Source of the DNA: CAUZIZ01 sp965218775
Lineage (GTDB): Bacteria; Acidobacteriota; UBA6911; RPQK01; JAJDTT01
Assembly: GCA_965218775.1 (NCBI GenBank)
Contig: CBDCLS010000004.1
Span: forward strand, 682,001 to 746,000
Length of the DNA stretch: 64,000 bases
Reading direction: 5' to 3'
Shown in pieces: positions 8,482-16,931 of this stretch. Numbering within the stretch: the first letter of the stretch is position 1; each line of letters opens with the position of its first letter. Both the position numbers and the translations under genes were made by a program. Below the pieces are notes generated by a model. That model had not been told where the DNA came from. It searched no databases and saw nothing but the letters and a program-made list of their open reading frames with translations.

Positions 8482-9426
8482 ATGAACAAATCGCTCAGTC
8501 GACTCTTACTTCTCATTCTTCCGTGGATCGGGATGGCGTCTGCGCAGCAGCCTCCGGATCCACCCCAGCGTGGCTCTTCCAAATGGGGTGCAGAGGATCA
8601 GCGTGGCGCAGCGAATCTTCTCACTCCGGGGAAGGTGCTGGAAGCCGTGCGGTTGGTAAAGAACGGCGAGGTCTACCAGCTGGGTAGGGTCTACGAGGAG
8701 TCGATGCCGCTGGTTCCCCACCGCCATTTTTCAGTAATGATGCCGGTTCCGGATGCACCCGCAGGCAAGAACCAGATCAGGGGCACGGAGGCATTGCTCA
8801 TTGCCGAGATCGGACAGGTCGGGACCCAGTTTGACGGTATGGGTCACGTCGGCATCGGCGACATCTTCTATAACGGCTACGATCGCCGGGAATTCCATAC
8901 TGCCAAGGGATTAACCAAGCTCGGAATCGAAAACGCGGGGGCCTTTCTGACTCGAGGCGTGTTGCTTGATATCGCTGGGCTGAAAGGGACCACACGTCTC
9001 GAAAAGGGGTATGAGATCACTGCCCAGGACCTGCGTGATGCCCTGGATCGGGAGAGAGTAGAGATCCGCAAAGGGGATGCAGTGCTGATCCACACGGGTT
9101 GGGGAACTCTCTGGAAGGTGGACAATGACCTCTTCAACAGCGGAGAGCCGGGGATCGGAGTGGAGGCGGCCAACTTTCTGGTAAGCCAGGAGGTCTGCAT
9201 GGTCGGGAGCGACAGCTGGGCCACCGAAGTAATACCGAATCCGAATCCTGATCTGGCATTTCCCGTACATCAGATCCTCATCCCGCTAAATGGCATCTAC
9301 AACCTCGAAAACCTCGACACTTCGGCGCTGGCTCGAGACAAGGTGTACGAGTTCGCCTTCTTTTTTGCACCCCTGAAACTCAAAGGGTTCGCGGGATCGC
9401 CCGGTAATCCTGTGGCGATTCGCTGA
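8482..9426 (+). CDS. Secreted cyclase-family hydrolase (kynurenine formamidase-like)
   Basis: 314 residues beginning with a signal peptide (LLLLILPWIGMASAQQ). The body matches the large 'cyclase' superfamily (Pfam Cyclase): TQFDGMGHVGIG holds the metal-ligand region, and DAVLIHTGWG and PGIGVEAANFL are typical later blocks. Family members hydrolyse N-formylkynurenine, isatin or related amides/lactones using a divalent metal. Periplasmic location and the absence of tryptophan-catabolism neighbours argue against assigning the kynurenine reaction. GGGGAG lies 5 bases before the ATG. Confidence 0.82.
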   Translation: MNKSLSRLLLLILPWIGMASAQQPPDPPQRGSSKWGAEDQRGAANLLTPGKVLEAVRLVKNGEVYQLGRVYEESMPLVPHRHFSVMMPVPDAPAGKNQIRGTEALLIAEIGQVGTQFDGMGHVGIGDIFYNGYDRREFHTAKGLTKLGIENAGAFLTRGVLLDIAGLKGTTRLEKGYEITAQDLRDALDRERVEIRKGDAVLIHTGWGTLWKVDNDLFNSGEPGIGVEAANFLVSQEVCMVGSDSWATEVIPNPNPDLAFPVHQILIPLNGIYNLENLDTSALARDKVYEFAFFFAPLKLKGFAGSPGNPVAIR

Positions 9427-9574
9427 TAGGGTGGAACCAGACCGGCTTCATCCCGCCGATCTGATCCTCGTGGCTCGATTTGTCTTTGTGTGGAGGATCT
9501 AACATAATGCTCCAGGAAGCCAGAGATTTACCGATGAAGTTCGCAACCGAGCCCTCCCAAGCGTAAAGATTGCC

Positions 9575-10126
9575 ATGGGTTTTAGGGACATTTTCCGTCA
9601 GAAGAAGGAAAGCCCGGAGATTGACCCTCTTCAGGATCTGGTCCTTTCGAAGTTAAAGGTTGGTTACTTCCTGGACTACGATCTCAAGACCTGGGAGGTG
9701 ACGGCCTACAATCTCTACGACTATGGAGACGGCGACTCCAGCGATGAGTGGGAGCTGACTTCGGGTCGAGAGAAGTGCTATCTGGAGCGATCCGATGATG
9801 ACGAAGTCGAATGGGTTCTTGGAAGAAAGATTCCTATCGGCTCCCTCTCGGGTGGGATTCGCGAGTACATCATCCAGCACGATGACCCACCGGATCAGGT
9901 TGTGCTCAAGGACAGGGTATACTACCTGGACGAATCGGGAGCCGGTCACATGAGCCCCGGTGGGAAGGAACCCCGACAGGAGTTTGTCTACTGGGGCTTT
10001 GTCGACGAGGACGATGAAAGCTGCCTGACGATCGAACAGTGGAGCGAAACCGACTTCGAACTGACCAGTGGGACGTATGTGGAGGAGTACCAGTTCACCG
10101 ACATCCTCCCAGGGGCCAGCGAGTGA
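9575..10126 (+). CDS. DUF4178 protein, first gene of the PspA/polyamine envelope cluster
   Basis: 183 residues, cytoplasmic and acidic. Positions 28-180 form the DUF4178 domain of short beta strands (VGYFLDYDLKTWEVT; CYLERSDDDEVEWVLG; DRVYYLDESGAGHM). Members of this family co-occur with DUF350 proteins, membrane spermidine synthases, ion channels and PspA, exactly the genes downstream here; in enterobacteria the analogous position is held by yjfK. The biochemical function is unknown. The start ATG 9575 has only a weak Shine-Dalgarno. The protein ends 31 bp before the lipoprotein start. Confidence 0.8.
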   Translation: MGFRDIFRQKKESPEIDPLQDLVLSKLKVGYFLDYDLKTWEVTAYNLYDYGDGDSSDEWELTSGREKCYLERSDDDEVEWVLGRKIPIGSLSGGIREYIIQHDDPPDQVVLKDRVYYLDESGAGHMSPGGKEPRQEFVYWGFVDEDDESCLTIEQWSETDFELTSGTYVEEYQFTDILPGASE

Positions 10127-10157
10127 GAAGAGCCTTGTCCCTCAGGAGGATTCACAT

Positions 10158-10892
10158 TTGAACAACAAACCGCTGAACAACAAACCGAGTCGGATGCTGC
10201 TGGTGGGCGCTCTCCTGATTGCTTCCTGTGGATCGCAGTCTCCCCTTGAGCGACTGCAACAGCAGCTCTCACAGTACCCAGAATACTCGGTCATCCTCCA
10301 GGACATGAGGCTGGAGGGTAACTTTTTCAAGGAGTACTACCACCAGTACAAGATTGTCTCCGGTCAGAAATCGGGGGCGTCCGAAGATCTGGTCTACGAC
10401 ACCCAGACCAGCGACTGGTACAGGGTGTCGCAGACGGAATTCGAGAAGTATCAGAAGAACCTGGGGATGGTGCTTTTTTCCAAGTCAGCCGAAAGTGGGC
10501 TTTCTGACGCCAAGTATCCTCCGGGCTATCAACACGTGGGAAATCCTCGCTACGGGACCTGGCGTACCAACAACAGTGGCAACTCCTTCTGGGAGTTTTA
10601 CGGGAAGTATGCGTTCATGAGCCACATGTTCGGCATGTTCAGCCGCCCCATCTACCGCAACGATTGGAATTCCTACCGACAAAGCCGCGGCCGGGGAGCT
10701 CCCTACTTCGGACGCGGTGGCGAATACGGTACCAACGGTAGCCTTACGAAGAGCACGAACAAATCATTCTTCGATCGCAGAGTGCGAAGAGAGGCGGCTC
10801 GTAAGTCCTCGTTCTCCGACCGGGTTCGACAGCGTGCCAATCGAAGCAGGATGAGCGGAGTCCGTGGTCGCTCGGGAGGCTTCGGCAAATAG
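10158..10892 (+). CDS. Cluster lipoprotein of unknown function (TTG start)
   Basis: I place the start at TTG 10158 because a strong AGGAGG (10144-10149) precedes it by 8 nt; upstream in-frame ATGs overlap the DUF4178 gene. The 244-residue product has a lipoprotein signal with lipobox IASC (Cys about residue 24), a middle region rich in Tyr/Gln, the aromatic stretch FWEFYGKYAFMSHMFGMFS, and a basic Arg/Ser/Gly-rich tail (RVRQRANRSRMSGVRGRSG). Comparable proteins sit between DUF4178 and DUF350 genes in such clusters. Likely membrane-anchored at the periplasmic side; no catalytic motif seen. Confidence 0.75.
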   Translation: MNNKPLNNKPSRMLLVGALLIASCGSQSPLERLQQQLSQYPEYSVILQDMRLEGNFFKEYYHQYKIVSGQKSGASEDLVYDTQTSDWYRVSQTEFEKYQKNLGMVLFSKSAESGLSDAKYPPGYQHVGNPRYGTWRTNNSGNSFWEFYGKYAFMSHMFGMFSRPIYRNDWNSYRQSRGRGAPYFGRGGEYGTNGSLTKSTNKSFFDRRVRREAARKSSFSDRVRQRANRSRMSGVRGRSGGFGK

Positions 10893-10962
10893 CTTACGCA
10901 AGACCGTCAGGCGTCACACCAAGCCGGGTTGTGTTCCGTGTCAATCTCGAATGGAGGTCCCC

Positions 10963-11808
10963 GTGACGATTGATCAAGTATCGAGTGCCCTGGTCTATCT
11001 GTTGTGTGCGTTCGCTGTCTTTCTGGTCGGCAAGTGGACCTACGACAAGCTCCATCCCAGGTTCGTTCTGAGGGAGGAGCTGTTGGTCCGCGACAATCTG
11101 GCACTGGCTCTGGCAGTCGTTGGATACTATTTCGGACTGGTAATCGCCATTGGTGGAGTGCTGGAAGGGCCTTCCTATGGATTGTTGGAAGGACTTCTAG
11201 ACGTCTTCTTTTACGGTCTGATTGCGGTCGTCCTGCTCAACATCTCAGCCATCCTCAACGACAAAATCATCCTCCACAAATTCGATAATCAGAAAGAGAT
11301 CATCGACGATCAGAACGTCGGCACCGGGGTGATCGAGGCGGGAAATCATATCGCCGTCGGCCTTATCGTCTACGGCGCCATCTCCGGCGAAGGGGGAGAC
11401 CTATTGACCGCAGCAGCCTTCTGGCTTCTTGGTCAAGGAGTTCTCATTCTGACTGGTATGATCTACAACCTCATCACACCCTTTGACATCCACGAACAGA
11501 TCGAAAAGGACAACGTTGCCGTGGGGGTTGCGTTCTCGGGCGCCCTGATAGCCGTGGGCAACATCATCCGCATTAGCGTGGAAGGTGACTTCGTATCCTG
11601 GAGTCAGAATCTTTTCGAATTTGGAGGCTTCGTCCTCTTCGGGCTGCTACTGCTTCCGGTTGTTCGATGGGTCACCGACAAGGTGCTGTTGCCCGGCCAC
11701 CGACTTAGCGACGAGTTAGTGAATCAGGAGAAGCCGAACGTGGGCGCCGGGGCAGTCGAGGCATTTTCCTATGTCGCAGCCTCCTTCCTGCTCGGCTGGG
11801 TTGCTTAG
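10963..11808 (+). CDS. DUF350 (YjfL-like) polytopic membrane protein, two tandem domains
   Basis: 281 residues. GTG 10963 is chosen because GGAGG (10953-10957) lies 5 nt upstream. Two DUF350 units are visible, each with about four hydrophobic helices: the first covers about 1-135 and the second about 145-280. Similar internal sequences recur in both halves (DNLALALAVVGYYFGLVIAIGGV and DNVAVGVAFSGALIAVGNII blocks), showing an ancient duplication. E. coli YjfL carries the same domain beside the PspA homologue YjfJ. Role is thought to be in membrane stress; no transport substrate is known. It lies between the lipoprotein and the polyamine synthase-like gene. Confidence 0.85.
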   Translation: MTIDQVSSALVYLLCAFAVFLVGKWTYDKLHPRFVLREELLVRDNLALALAVVGYYFGLVIAIGGVLEGPSYGLLEGLLDVFFYGLIAVVLLNISAILNDKIILHKFDNQKEIIDDQNVGTGVIEAGNHIAVGLIVYGAISGEGGDLLTAAAFWLLGQGVLILTGMIYNLITPFDIHEQIEKDNVAVGVAFSGALIAVGNIIRISVEGDFVSWSQNLFEFGGFVLFGLLLLPVVRWVTDKVLLPGHRLSDELVNQEKPNVGAGAVEAFSYVAASFLLGWVA

Positions 11809-11875
11809 CACCCCCCTCAGCACCAATGCCTCCAATTGACTCCGGCCCCTCCTGTGCTCGCTCGAAGCGGGTCGA

Positions 11876-13474
11876 GTGTTGAGCATGCAGACCGAGCAGA
11901 ATCCAGCCGCAAATCAGAGCGAGGAATCAGCCTCCCGTTCCAGTCTCAGATTGGTGTTGAAGGCATGTATTTTTGCCACGGGTGTTGCCGGCATCGTAGC
12001 CGAATACGTCATGTCGACCCTGGCAACCTATCTCCTGGGCAACGCCGTCCTCCAATGGACGCTAACGATCTCCCTTATGTTGTTCGCGATGGGCTTGGGG
12101 AGTCGACTCAGCAAGCATATTCGCGGCTCTCTGCTCGACGCATTTCTACTCATTGAATTCGTACTGTCGCTGCTCTGCGCGGTGAGTGTCTGTCTGGCCT
12201 ATTTGCTCTCGGCTTACATCCAGAATATTGCTCCCGTCATCTACACTCTAGCCCTCATCATTGGAGCGTTGATCGGTCTGGAGATACCTTTGGCGCTTCG
12301 CCTCAACAACTTCTTCGAAGAACTCCGCATCAATGTCAGCTCGGTCATGGAAAAGGACTACTACGGGGCTCTCGTTGGAGGACTCTTGTTTGCCTTTTTC
12401 GCACTGCCTCAGCTGGGACTGACCTATACGCCCATTGCCCTGGGTGCCATCAATTTCCTGGTGGCCTCAGTACTGTTTGTTCGCTATCGAGGCCTCTTGA
12501 AGTTTCGCAAGGGGCTGACACTCGGTTTCGTCACCGTCCCGATTCTGCTGGTGCTGATGACCTTCATGGCTCAGCCCATCATCCTCTACGGGGAGCAGCA
12601 GAAGTACCGGGACCGCGTTATCTACCAGGACCAGACTCCCTACCAACGCATCGTGATCACTCAGTGGAAAGACGATTTCTGGCTCTACCTGGATGGGAAT
12701 GAACAATTCAGCAGCTACGACGAAGAGCGCTATCATGAACCCTTGGTGCACCCGTCCATGGGAATTGCAGCCTCTCGCAAACAGATCTTGGTGCTAGGCG
12801 GTGGAGACGGGTTGGCGGTACGCGAAGTTCTCAAGTATCCCGAGGTGGAGCGAGTAGTCGTAGTCGACATCGATCCCGCCGTTACCGCTCTGGCCCGAAC
12901 CCATCCGATGTTTCTGCAACTGAACCAAGGAGTTCTCGAGGACAGCCGAATCGAGATCATCAATCGCGACGCCTATGCCTACTTGAGGGACGACTCCTCC
13001 CACTACGATGTCATCATCATTGACCTTCCTGACCCCAAGAGTGCCCATCTTGCTCGCCTCTATACCCTGCAGTTCTACCGGACAGCAGCTCAGCATCTGG
13101 GCCCCGGCGGGGTGCTGGTCACCCAGGCAACCAGTCCCTTCTTCAGCAAGACGGCGTTCCTCTCCATTCTCAAGAGTGTCCGAGCCGCAGAACTGGTTGC
13201 AGTTGCCTATCACAATCATATTCCGACTCTGGGAGAGTGGGGCTGGGTCGTGGGCATCAAGGCCCCCGGTGTCGAGGCGGCACAGCTGAAGCGAAAGCTG
13301 TCCAGACTGACCTTTGATGAGTTACCAACCCGGTTTCTGAATCAGGACGCCATGGTGAGCATGCTCAACTTTGGCAAGGGCGTCATGGACCAGCTGGAGG
13401 AAATATCGGTCAGCGAGGAACTAGACCTCGCGGTTCACCGTTATTATCGAGAAGGGGCTTGGGATCTTTATTGA
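11876..13474 (+). CDS. Membrane-fused spermidine synthase-like protein
   Basis: About 532 residues, GTG 11876 or ATG 11885. The first ~235 residues hold about seven membrane helices; the rest is a Rossmann-fold aminopropyltransferase domain. Visible motifs are LVLGGGDGLAVREVL (decarboxy-AdoMet binding loop), VVDIDP (acidic residue after beta 2) and IIIDLPDP, where soluble spermidine synthases usually have DSTDP. The enzyme would transfer an aminopropyl group to putrescine or another amine at the membrane face, but the altered catalytic loop makes the acceptor uncertain. Neighbours DUF350 and the ion channel suggest polyamine control of membrane state. Confidence 0.85.
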   Translation: MLSMQTEQNPAANQSEESASRSSLRLVLKACIFATGVAGIVAEYVMSTLATYLLGNAVLQWTLTISLMLFAMGLGSRLSKHIRGSLLDAFLLIEFVLSLLCAVSVCLAYLLSAYIQNIAPVIYTLALIIGALIGLEIPLALRLNNFFEELRINVSSVMEKDYYGALVGGLLFAFFALPQLGLTYTPIALGAINFLVASVLFVRYRGLLKFRKGLTLGFVTVPILLVLMTFMAQPIILYGEQQKYRDRVIYQDQTPYQRIVITQWKDDFWLYLDGNEQFSSYDEERYHEPLVHPSMGIAASRKQILVLGGGDGLAVREVLKYPEVERVVVVDIDPAVTALARTHPMFLQLNQGVLEDSRIEIINRDAYAYLRDDSSHYDVIIIDLPDPKSAHLARLYTLQFYRTAAQHLGPGGVLVTQATSPFFSKTAFLSILKSVRAAELVAVAYHNHIPTLGEWGWVVGIKAPGVEAAQLKRKLSRLTFDELPTRFLNQDAMVSMLNFGKGVMDQLEEISVSEELDLAVHRYYREGAWDLY

Positions 13475-13613
13475 CTGGCCCGACACAAAGGCAGTTTACT
13501 GTAGCATGACCTGGAACTGGATAGTGGGCAGTGAGTAGTGGGCAGTACCGGAAACAGCTGCAGCCAATCGTGCCGCGAACGGGTCAGTTGCCAGTATTAC
13601 CAAGCCAGGTCCG

Positions 13614-13725
13614 GCAGAGCCGCGAACGACTTGACTTGCCAGCAATATGGGCCCAAGTTCCGAGGAGAGAGCTGGACAACTCGTCCGGCGCTTCCCGCGC
13701 TCGCACAATCTCCCCTATCCCCGAC
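13614..13725 (+). repeat. Dispersed repeat of about 112 bp, copy 1
   Basis: A stretch beginning GCAGAGCCGCGAACGACTTG and ending CCTATCCCCGAC recurs in reverse orientation at 34187-34297 with about 90% identity. Upstream, 13572-13612 carries a partial degenerate duplicate of its start (GCCGCGAACGGGTCAGTTGC). The repeat interrupts the stress cluster between the spermidine-synthase-like and K+ channel genes, so these may be separately transcribed. No conserved ORF is seen in it. Confidence 0.8.
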
Positions 13726-13761
13726 CAGACTATTGACTTGAACTGACCAGCGAGATTCAAG

Positions 13762-14808
13762 ATGAATCGTAAGCAACAGAAGACCGGAAGACTGAGAGAT
13801 AGATTCCGAAGTCTCTACGCCTTTCTCCTCCGCGAAAACCTCCTCCGGCTACTTCTCATTCTGGTTTCAATGATTCTGGTGGGAGCAATCGGAATGACGG
13901 TTTTCGAGCCCCTCTCCTTTTCCAACGCCGTCTGGTGGAGTGTCGTTACGCTCACCACTGTGGGCTACGGTGACATATCTCCGACCACAGATGGGGGCCG
14001 CCTGATTGCAGCGCTGATCATGTTCTGTGGTATAGGTGTACTGGGAATTTTCAGTGCGACGGTCGCCAGTGTTCTGGTGGAGCGAAAGCTGAAGGAAGAT
14101 CGCGGCATGCATTCCTACGATTTTTCCGATCACATCATTTTATGTGAGTGGAACCACCGCGCCAAGGAGATCCTTCACGAGCTTCATGCCGATCAGCAGG
14201 GGCATGAGGTACCCATAGTGCTGATCGCGGAGATCGACCTAAAACCCATCGACAATGACAATCTCTACTTCATCCAGGGTGCCCTCAACGAAGAAACCCT
14301 GAATCGAGCCAATCTGGAGAAGGCCAGATCCACCATCATCCTGGGTGACGACAGCCTGGAGCCACGAGCAAGAGATGCGAAAGTGGTTCTCTCCACGCTG
14401 ACAGTCGAGAGCCTGAATCCTGACGTCTACACCATCGTGGAACTAGTTGATTCCACCAACATCCGCCACTGCGAGCGAGCCCAGGCCAACGAAATCATCG
14501 TCGGAAGTGAATTTTCCAGTAAACTAATCTCTCGAGCCACCATGGAGCACGGGATATCCAAGGTCGTCTCGGAGCTATTGAGTTCTCGCTTCGGCAACAA
14601 CCTATTCAAGGTCCCGGTTCCCGTGCCGATGGCGGGACAGACCTTCATGGAAGTCTTTACCCAGATGAAAGAGGACCACGACAGCACTGTGCTGGCGGTA
14701 GTGAAGCGTGGCGAGGGCGAGGTCGTCTCCAATCCACCCGCCGACCATCGCGTGGCGTCTGACGATTATTTGATAGTGGTATCGGCTAGAAGGCCGCAGG
14801 CCCCCTAG
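13762..14808 (+). CDS. Two-TM potassium channel with RCK/TrkA-N domain
   Basis: 348 residues. Two membrane helices (about 29-50 and 87-108) flank a pore loop with the selectivity filter TTVGYGD (about residues 68-74), diagnostic of K+ channels. The cytoplasmic part (about 120-245) is a TrkA-N/RCK Rossmann domain, followed by a TrkA-C-like tail (about 280-345). Such channels are gated by cytosolic ligands and form tetramers. Its place between a polyamine synthase-like enzyme and PspA supports a function in membrane-potential stress; polyamines are known channel blockers, but that link here is inference. Confidence 0.9.
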   Translation: MNRKQQKTGRLRDRFRSLYAFLLRENLLRLLLILVSMILVGAIGMTVFEPLSFSNAVWWSVVTLTTVGYGDISPTTDGGRLIAALIMFCGIGVLGIFSATVASVLVERKLKEDRGMHSYDFSDHIILCEWNHRAKEILHELHADQQGHEVPIVLIAEIDLKPIDNDNLYFIQGALNEETLNRANLEKARSTIILGDDSLEPRARDAKVVLSTLTVESLNPDVYTIVELVDSTNIRHCERAQANEIIVGSEFSSKLISRATMEHGISKVVSELLSSRFGNNLFKVPVPVPMAGQTFMEVFTQMKEDHDSTVLAVVKRGEGEVVSNPPADHRVASDDYLIVVSARRPQAP

Positions 14809-14935
14809 TCGGCAATGCAAGAGTGTTCGAGTGTTTCAATTGCGCAAGAGCAATCTCAAACTACAAGCACCGCCATTGGGTGCGTTCAACTGGTGCTGAG
14901 TGTTCGTTGCTTTCCACCAATAGGAGGTGAAAACC

Positions 14936-15331
14936 ATGTCCGAGAATCTAGATCTGGTCAAGGAGTACCTGCTCAACCTTGACCTTAGCATCGTTAGCGA
15001 GAATGAGAGCGAGGAACTGGTCGTCGTGGAAGATCAGGACAACGGCATTACCAATCTGATCATCGACTGCGAAGCCCCCATTGTCATTCTGGAACAGCTC
15101 ATCATGGAGACGCCCAAGGAACCCGGGGATTTTTTCAAGAGACTGCTTCAGATCAACCGTAGCCTGGTCCACGGAGCCTTTGTCCTGGATGAAGAGGGAG
15201 GCCGCGTCTTCTTTCGAGACACGTTGCAACTGGCGAATCTGGATCAAAACGAACTCGAAGGCTCCATCGATGCACTTTCGTTGGCTCTGGCCGAGAACGG
15301 GTCGGAACTGATTGACTACAGCCATCGATGA
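14936..15331 (+). CDS. DUF2170 (YjfI-like) protein
   Basis: 131 residues. ATG 14936 follows AGGAGG (14922-14927) with an 8-nt gap, which rules out the in-frame GTG at 14927 that overlaps the Shine-Dalgarno. A small acidic alpha/beta protein with the blocks VILEQLIMETP, FFKRLLQINRSLVHGAF and RVFFRDTLQLANLD, matching the YbjN/type III chaperone-like fold of DUF2170. In E. coli yjfI is immediately upstream of the pspA homologue yjfJ, the same order as here (80 bp to the PspA gene). A chaperone or adaptor for PspA is plausible but unproven. Confidence 0.82.
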   Translation: MSENLDLVKEYLLNLDLSIVSENESEELVVVEDQDNGITNLIIDCEAPIVILEQLIMETPKEPGDFFKRLLQINRSLVHGAFVLDEEGGRVFFRDTLQLANLDQNELEGSIDALSLALAENGSELIDYSHR

Positions 15332-15411
15332 TTCGATGAACCTTTGGTCAGTCCTGGAGTGAGAACTTTACAAGGAACTCATCAAACCAACTTGTTTAGG
15401 AGGTAAACGCA

Positions 15412-16125
15412 ATGGGTGTTTTTCAGAGAATCTTCAAAACGGCCCAGTCTCAGGCACATTCCCTGGTAGATCAGATGGAGGATCCGATCAAGACAACCGA
15501 GCAGGCAGTTCGAGACTTGAAGAAAGATCTGCATGGTGCCATGCAGAGTCTTGCGCAGGTCAAGGCGATCGCAATTCGGCTAAAGAAGGATTCCGATGAT
15601 CAGAAGAAGACGGCCCAGGATCACGAGCGGAAGGCCATGTTGCTTCTCCAGAAAATGGAATCTGGTGATCTAGCCCAGGACGAAGCAGAACGCCTGGCCA
15701 CCGAACTCCTGTCCAAGAAAGAGGATGCGGCTCGCAGGGCCGCCACCCTGCTCGAAGACCACAAACAGCAGCAAAAGATGGCCGACCAGCTTCAGACGAA
15801 GGTAGAGAAATTGAAACAGACGATTACCCGCTATGACAACGAACTGGTGACACTCCGTGCCCGCGCCAGGACTGCCAAGTCGATGCGCAAGATCAACCAG
15901 CAGCTTTCCAACGTCGACTCCTCGGGGACCATCGCCACCTTGGAACGCATGAAGGACAAGGTCATGGAGGAAGAATCGCTAGCCCAGGCCTACGGGGAGA
16001 TGTCCGATAACACCTCCGATCTAGATGATCAGATCGAGAAGGCTTTGGCTCCTTCCGCGGCTCAGGGAAGTGAGTCGCTGGCACAGCTCAAGAAGAAGAT
16101 GGGAATCGGATCCCAGGCGTCTTAA
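15412..16125 (+). CDS. PspA/IM30 family protein (YjfJ-like)
   Basis: 237 residues, nearly all alpha-helical coiled coil, starting MGVFQRIFKTAQSQAHSLVDQMEDP, the standard PspA/Vipp1 amphipathic N-terminal helix followed by the DP turn. The family binds stressed inner membranes and assembles ESCRT-III-like rods or rings. A perfect AGGAGG precedes ATG 15412. The C-terminal third (SLAQAYGEMSDNTSDLDDQIEKAL) is shorter than in E. coli PspA. It ends the stress cluster; the HpcH aldolase gene begins 9 bp later, so read-through is possible. Confidence 0.92.
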   Translation: MGVFQRIFKTAQSQAHSLVDQMEDPIKTTEQAVRDLKKDLHGAMQSLAQVKAIAIRLKKDSDDQKKTAQDHERKAMLLLQKMESGDLAQDEAERLATELLSKKEDAARRAATLLEDHKQQQKMADQLQTKVEKLKQTITRYDNELVTLRARARTAKSMRKINQQLSNVDSSGTIATLERMKDKVMEEESLAQAYGEMSDNTSDLDDQIEKALAPSAAQGSESLAQLKKKMGIGSQAS

Positions 16126-16134
16126 GGAGTCTGG

Positions 16135-16923
16135 ATGATCAACGCTCACAAATTCACTGGGAAGCTTCAGGCAGGGCAAACGTGTCTGGGAACCTGTATC
16201 GGGCTTTCCGATCCCCAGGTGGCCGAAGCGCTTGGCTCGAAGGTTGACTTTCTTTGGATCGATCTGGAGCACTCGGCTTTGGGGTTCGAATCAGTGAAGT
16301 GTCATCTGATGGCGCTCAAGGGCAGTGATTGCGCCGCGCTCGTCCGAGTACCCTGGAACGACCTGGTTCCGATAAAGAGAGTCCTGGACATTGGGGCCGA
16401 TGGAATCATCGTTCCCATGATTCGTACCGCCGAGGACGTGCGCCTCGCAGTCTCCGCCTGCCGCTATCCGCCCGACGGGATTCGCGGCTTCGGCCCACTG
16501 AGACCTTCGGATTATGGAAGGATCGGGGCACAGGAGTTCTGCCAACAATCCAACGACAACATCCTCACAGTCGTTCAGATAGAGAATGTCGATGCGGTCC
16601 GCAACATCGACGAAATACTTGCCGTTCCGGGCCTGTCCAGCATTGCGTTCGGACCCAATGATCTAGCCAACTCGATGGGTCATCGAGGCCAACCGGGCCA
16701 CCCTGAAGTGGTGGAGACCATGAAGAACGTGATCGGGAGCGCCCAGCAGGCGGGAATCTCAGTCGGTATCTCCACCGGCTCGAACGTTGACGAACTCTGT
16801 GCTTGGGTGGATCGCGGAATTCAGTGGCTGGCAACCAGCCTTGATGTGATGCTGATGGTTGAAGCCCTGATCCGGGTCACTGCCAAAGTCAGCGAGCATG
16901 CCCTCGATAAGCAAAGGGGATGA
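16135..16923 (+). CDS. HpcH/HpaI family aldolase
   Basis: 262 residues of the class II (metal-dependent) pyruvate-type aldolase family, which includes 4-hydroxy-2-oxoheptanedioate and 2-dehydro-3-deoxyglucarate aldolases. Visible blocks are FLWIDLEHSALGFE (conserved W-D-E-H), GADGIIVPMIRTAEDV, YPPDGIRGFGP, VVQIENVDAVRNIDEI with the metal-binding Glu, and IAFGPNDLANSMG with the metal-binding Asp. The reaction is reversible cleavage of a 2-keto-3-deoxy acid to pyruvate and an aldehyde. AGGAG precedes the ATG by 6 nt. It converges with the DegT gene. Confidence 0.88.
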   Translation: MINAHKFTGKLQAGQTCLGTCIGLSDPQVAEALGSKVDFLWIDLEHSALGFESVKCHLMALKGSDCAALVRVPWNDLVPIKRVLDIGADGIIVPMIRTAEDVRLAVSACRYPPDGIRGFGPLRPSDYGRIGAQEFCQQSNDNILTVVQIENVDAVRNIDEILAVPGLSSIAFGPNDLANSMGHRGQPGHPEVVETMKNVIGSAQQAGISVGISTGSNVDELCAWVDRGIQWLATSLDVMLMVEALIRVTAKVSEHALDKQRG

Positions 16924-16931
16924 AATCGACG

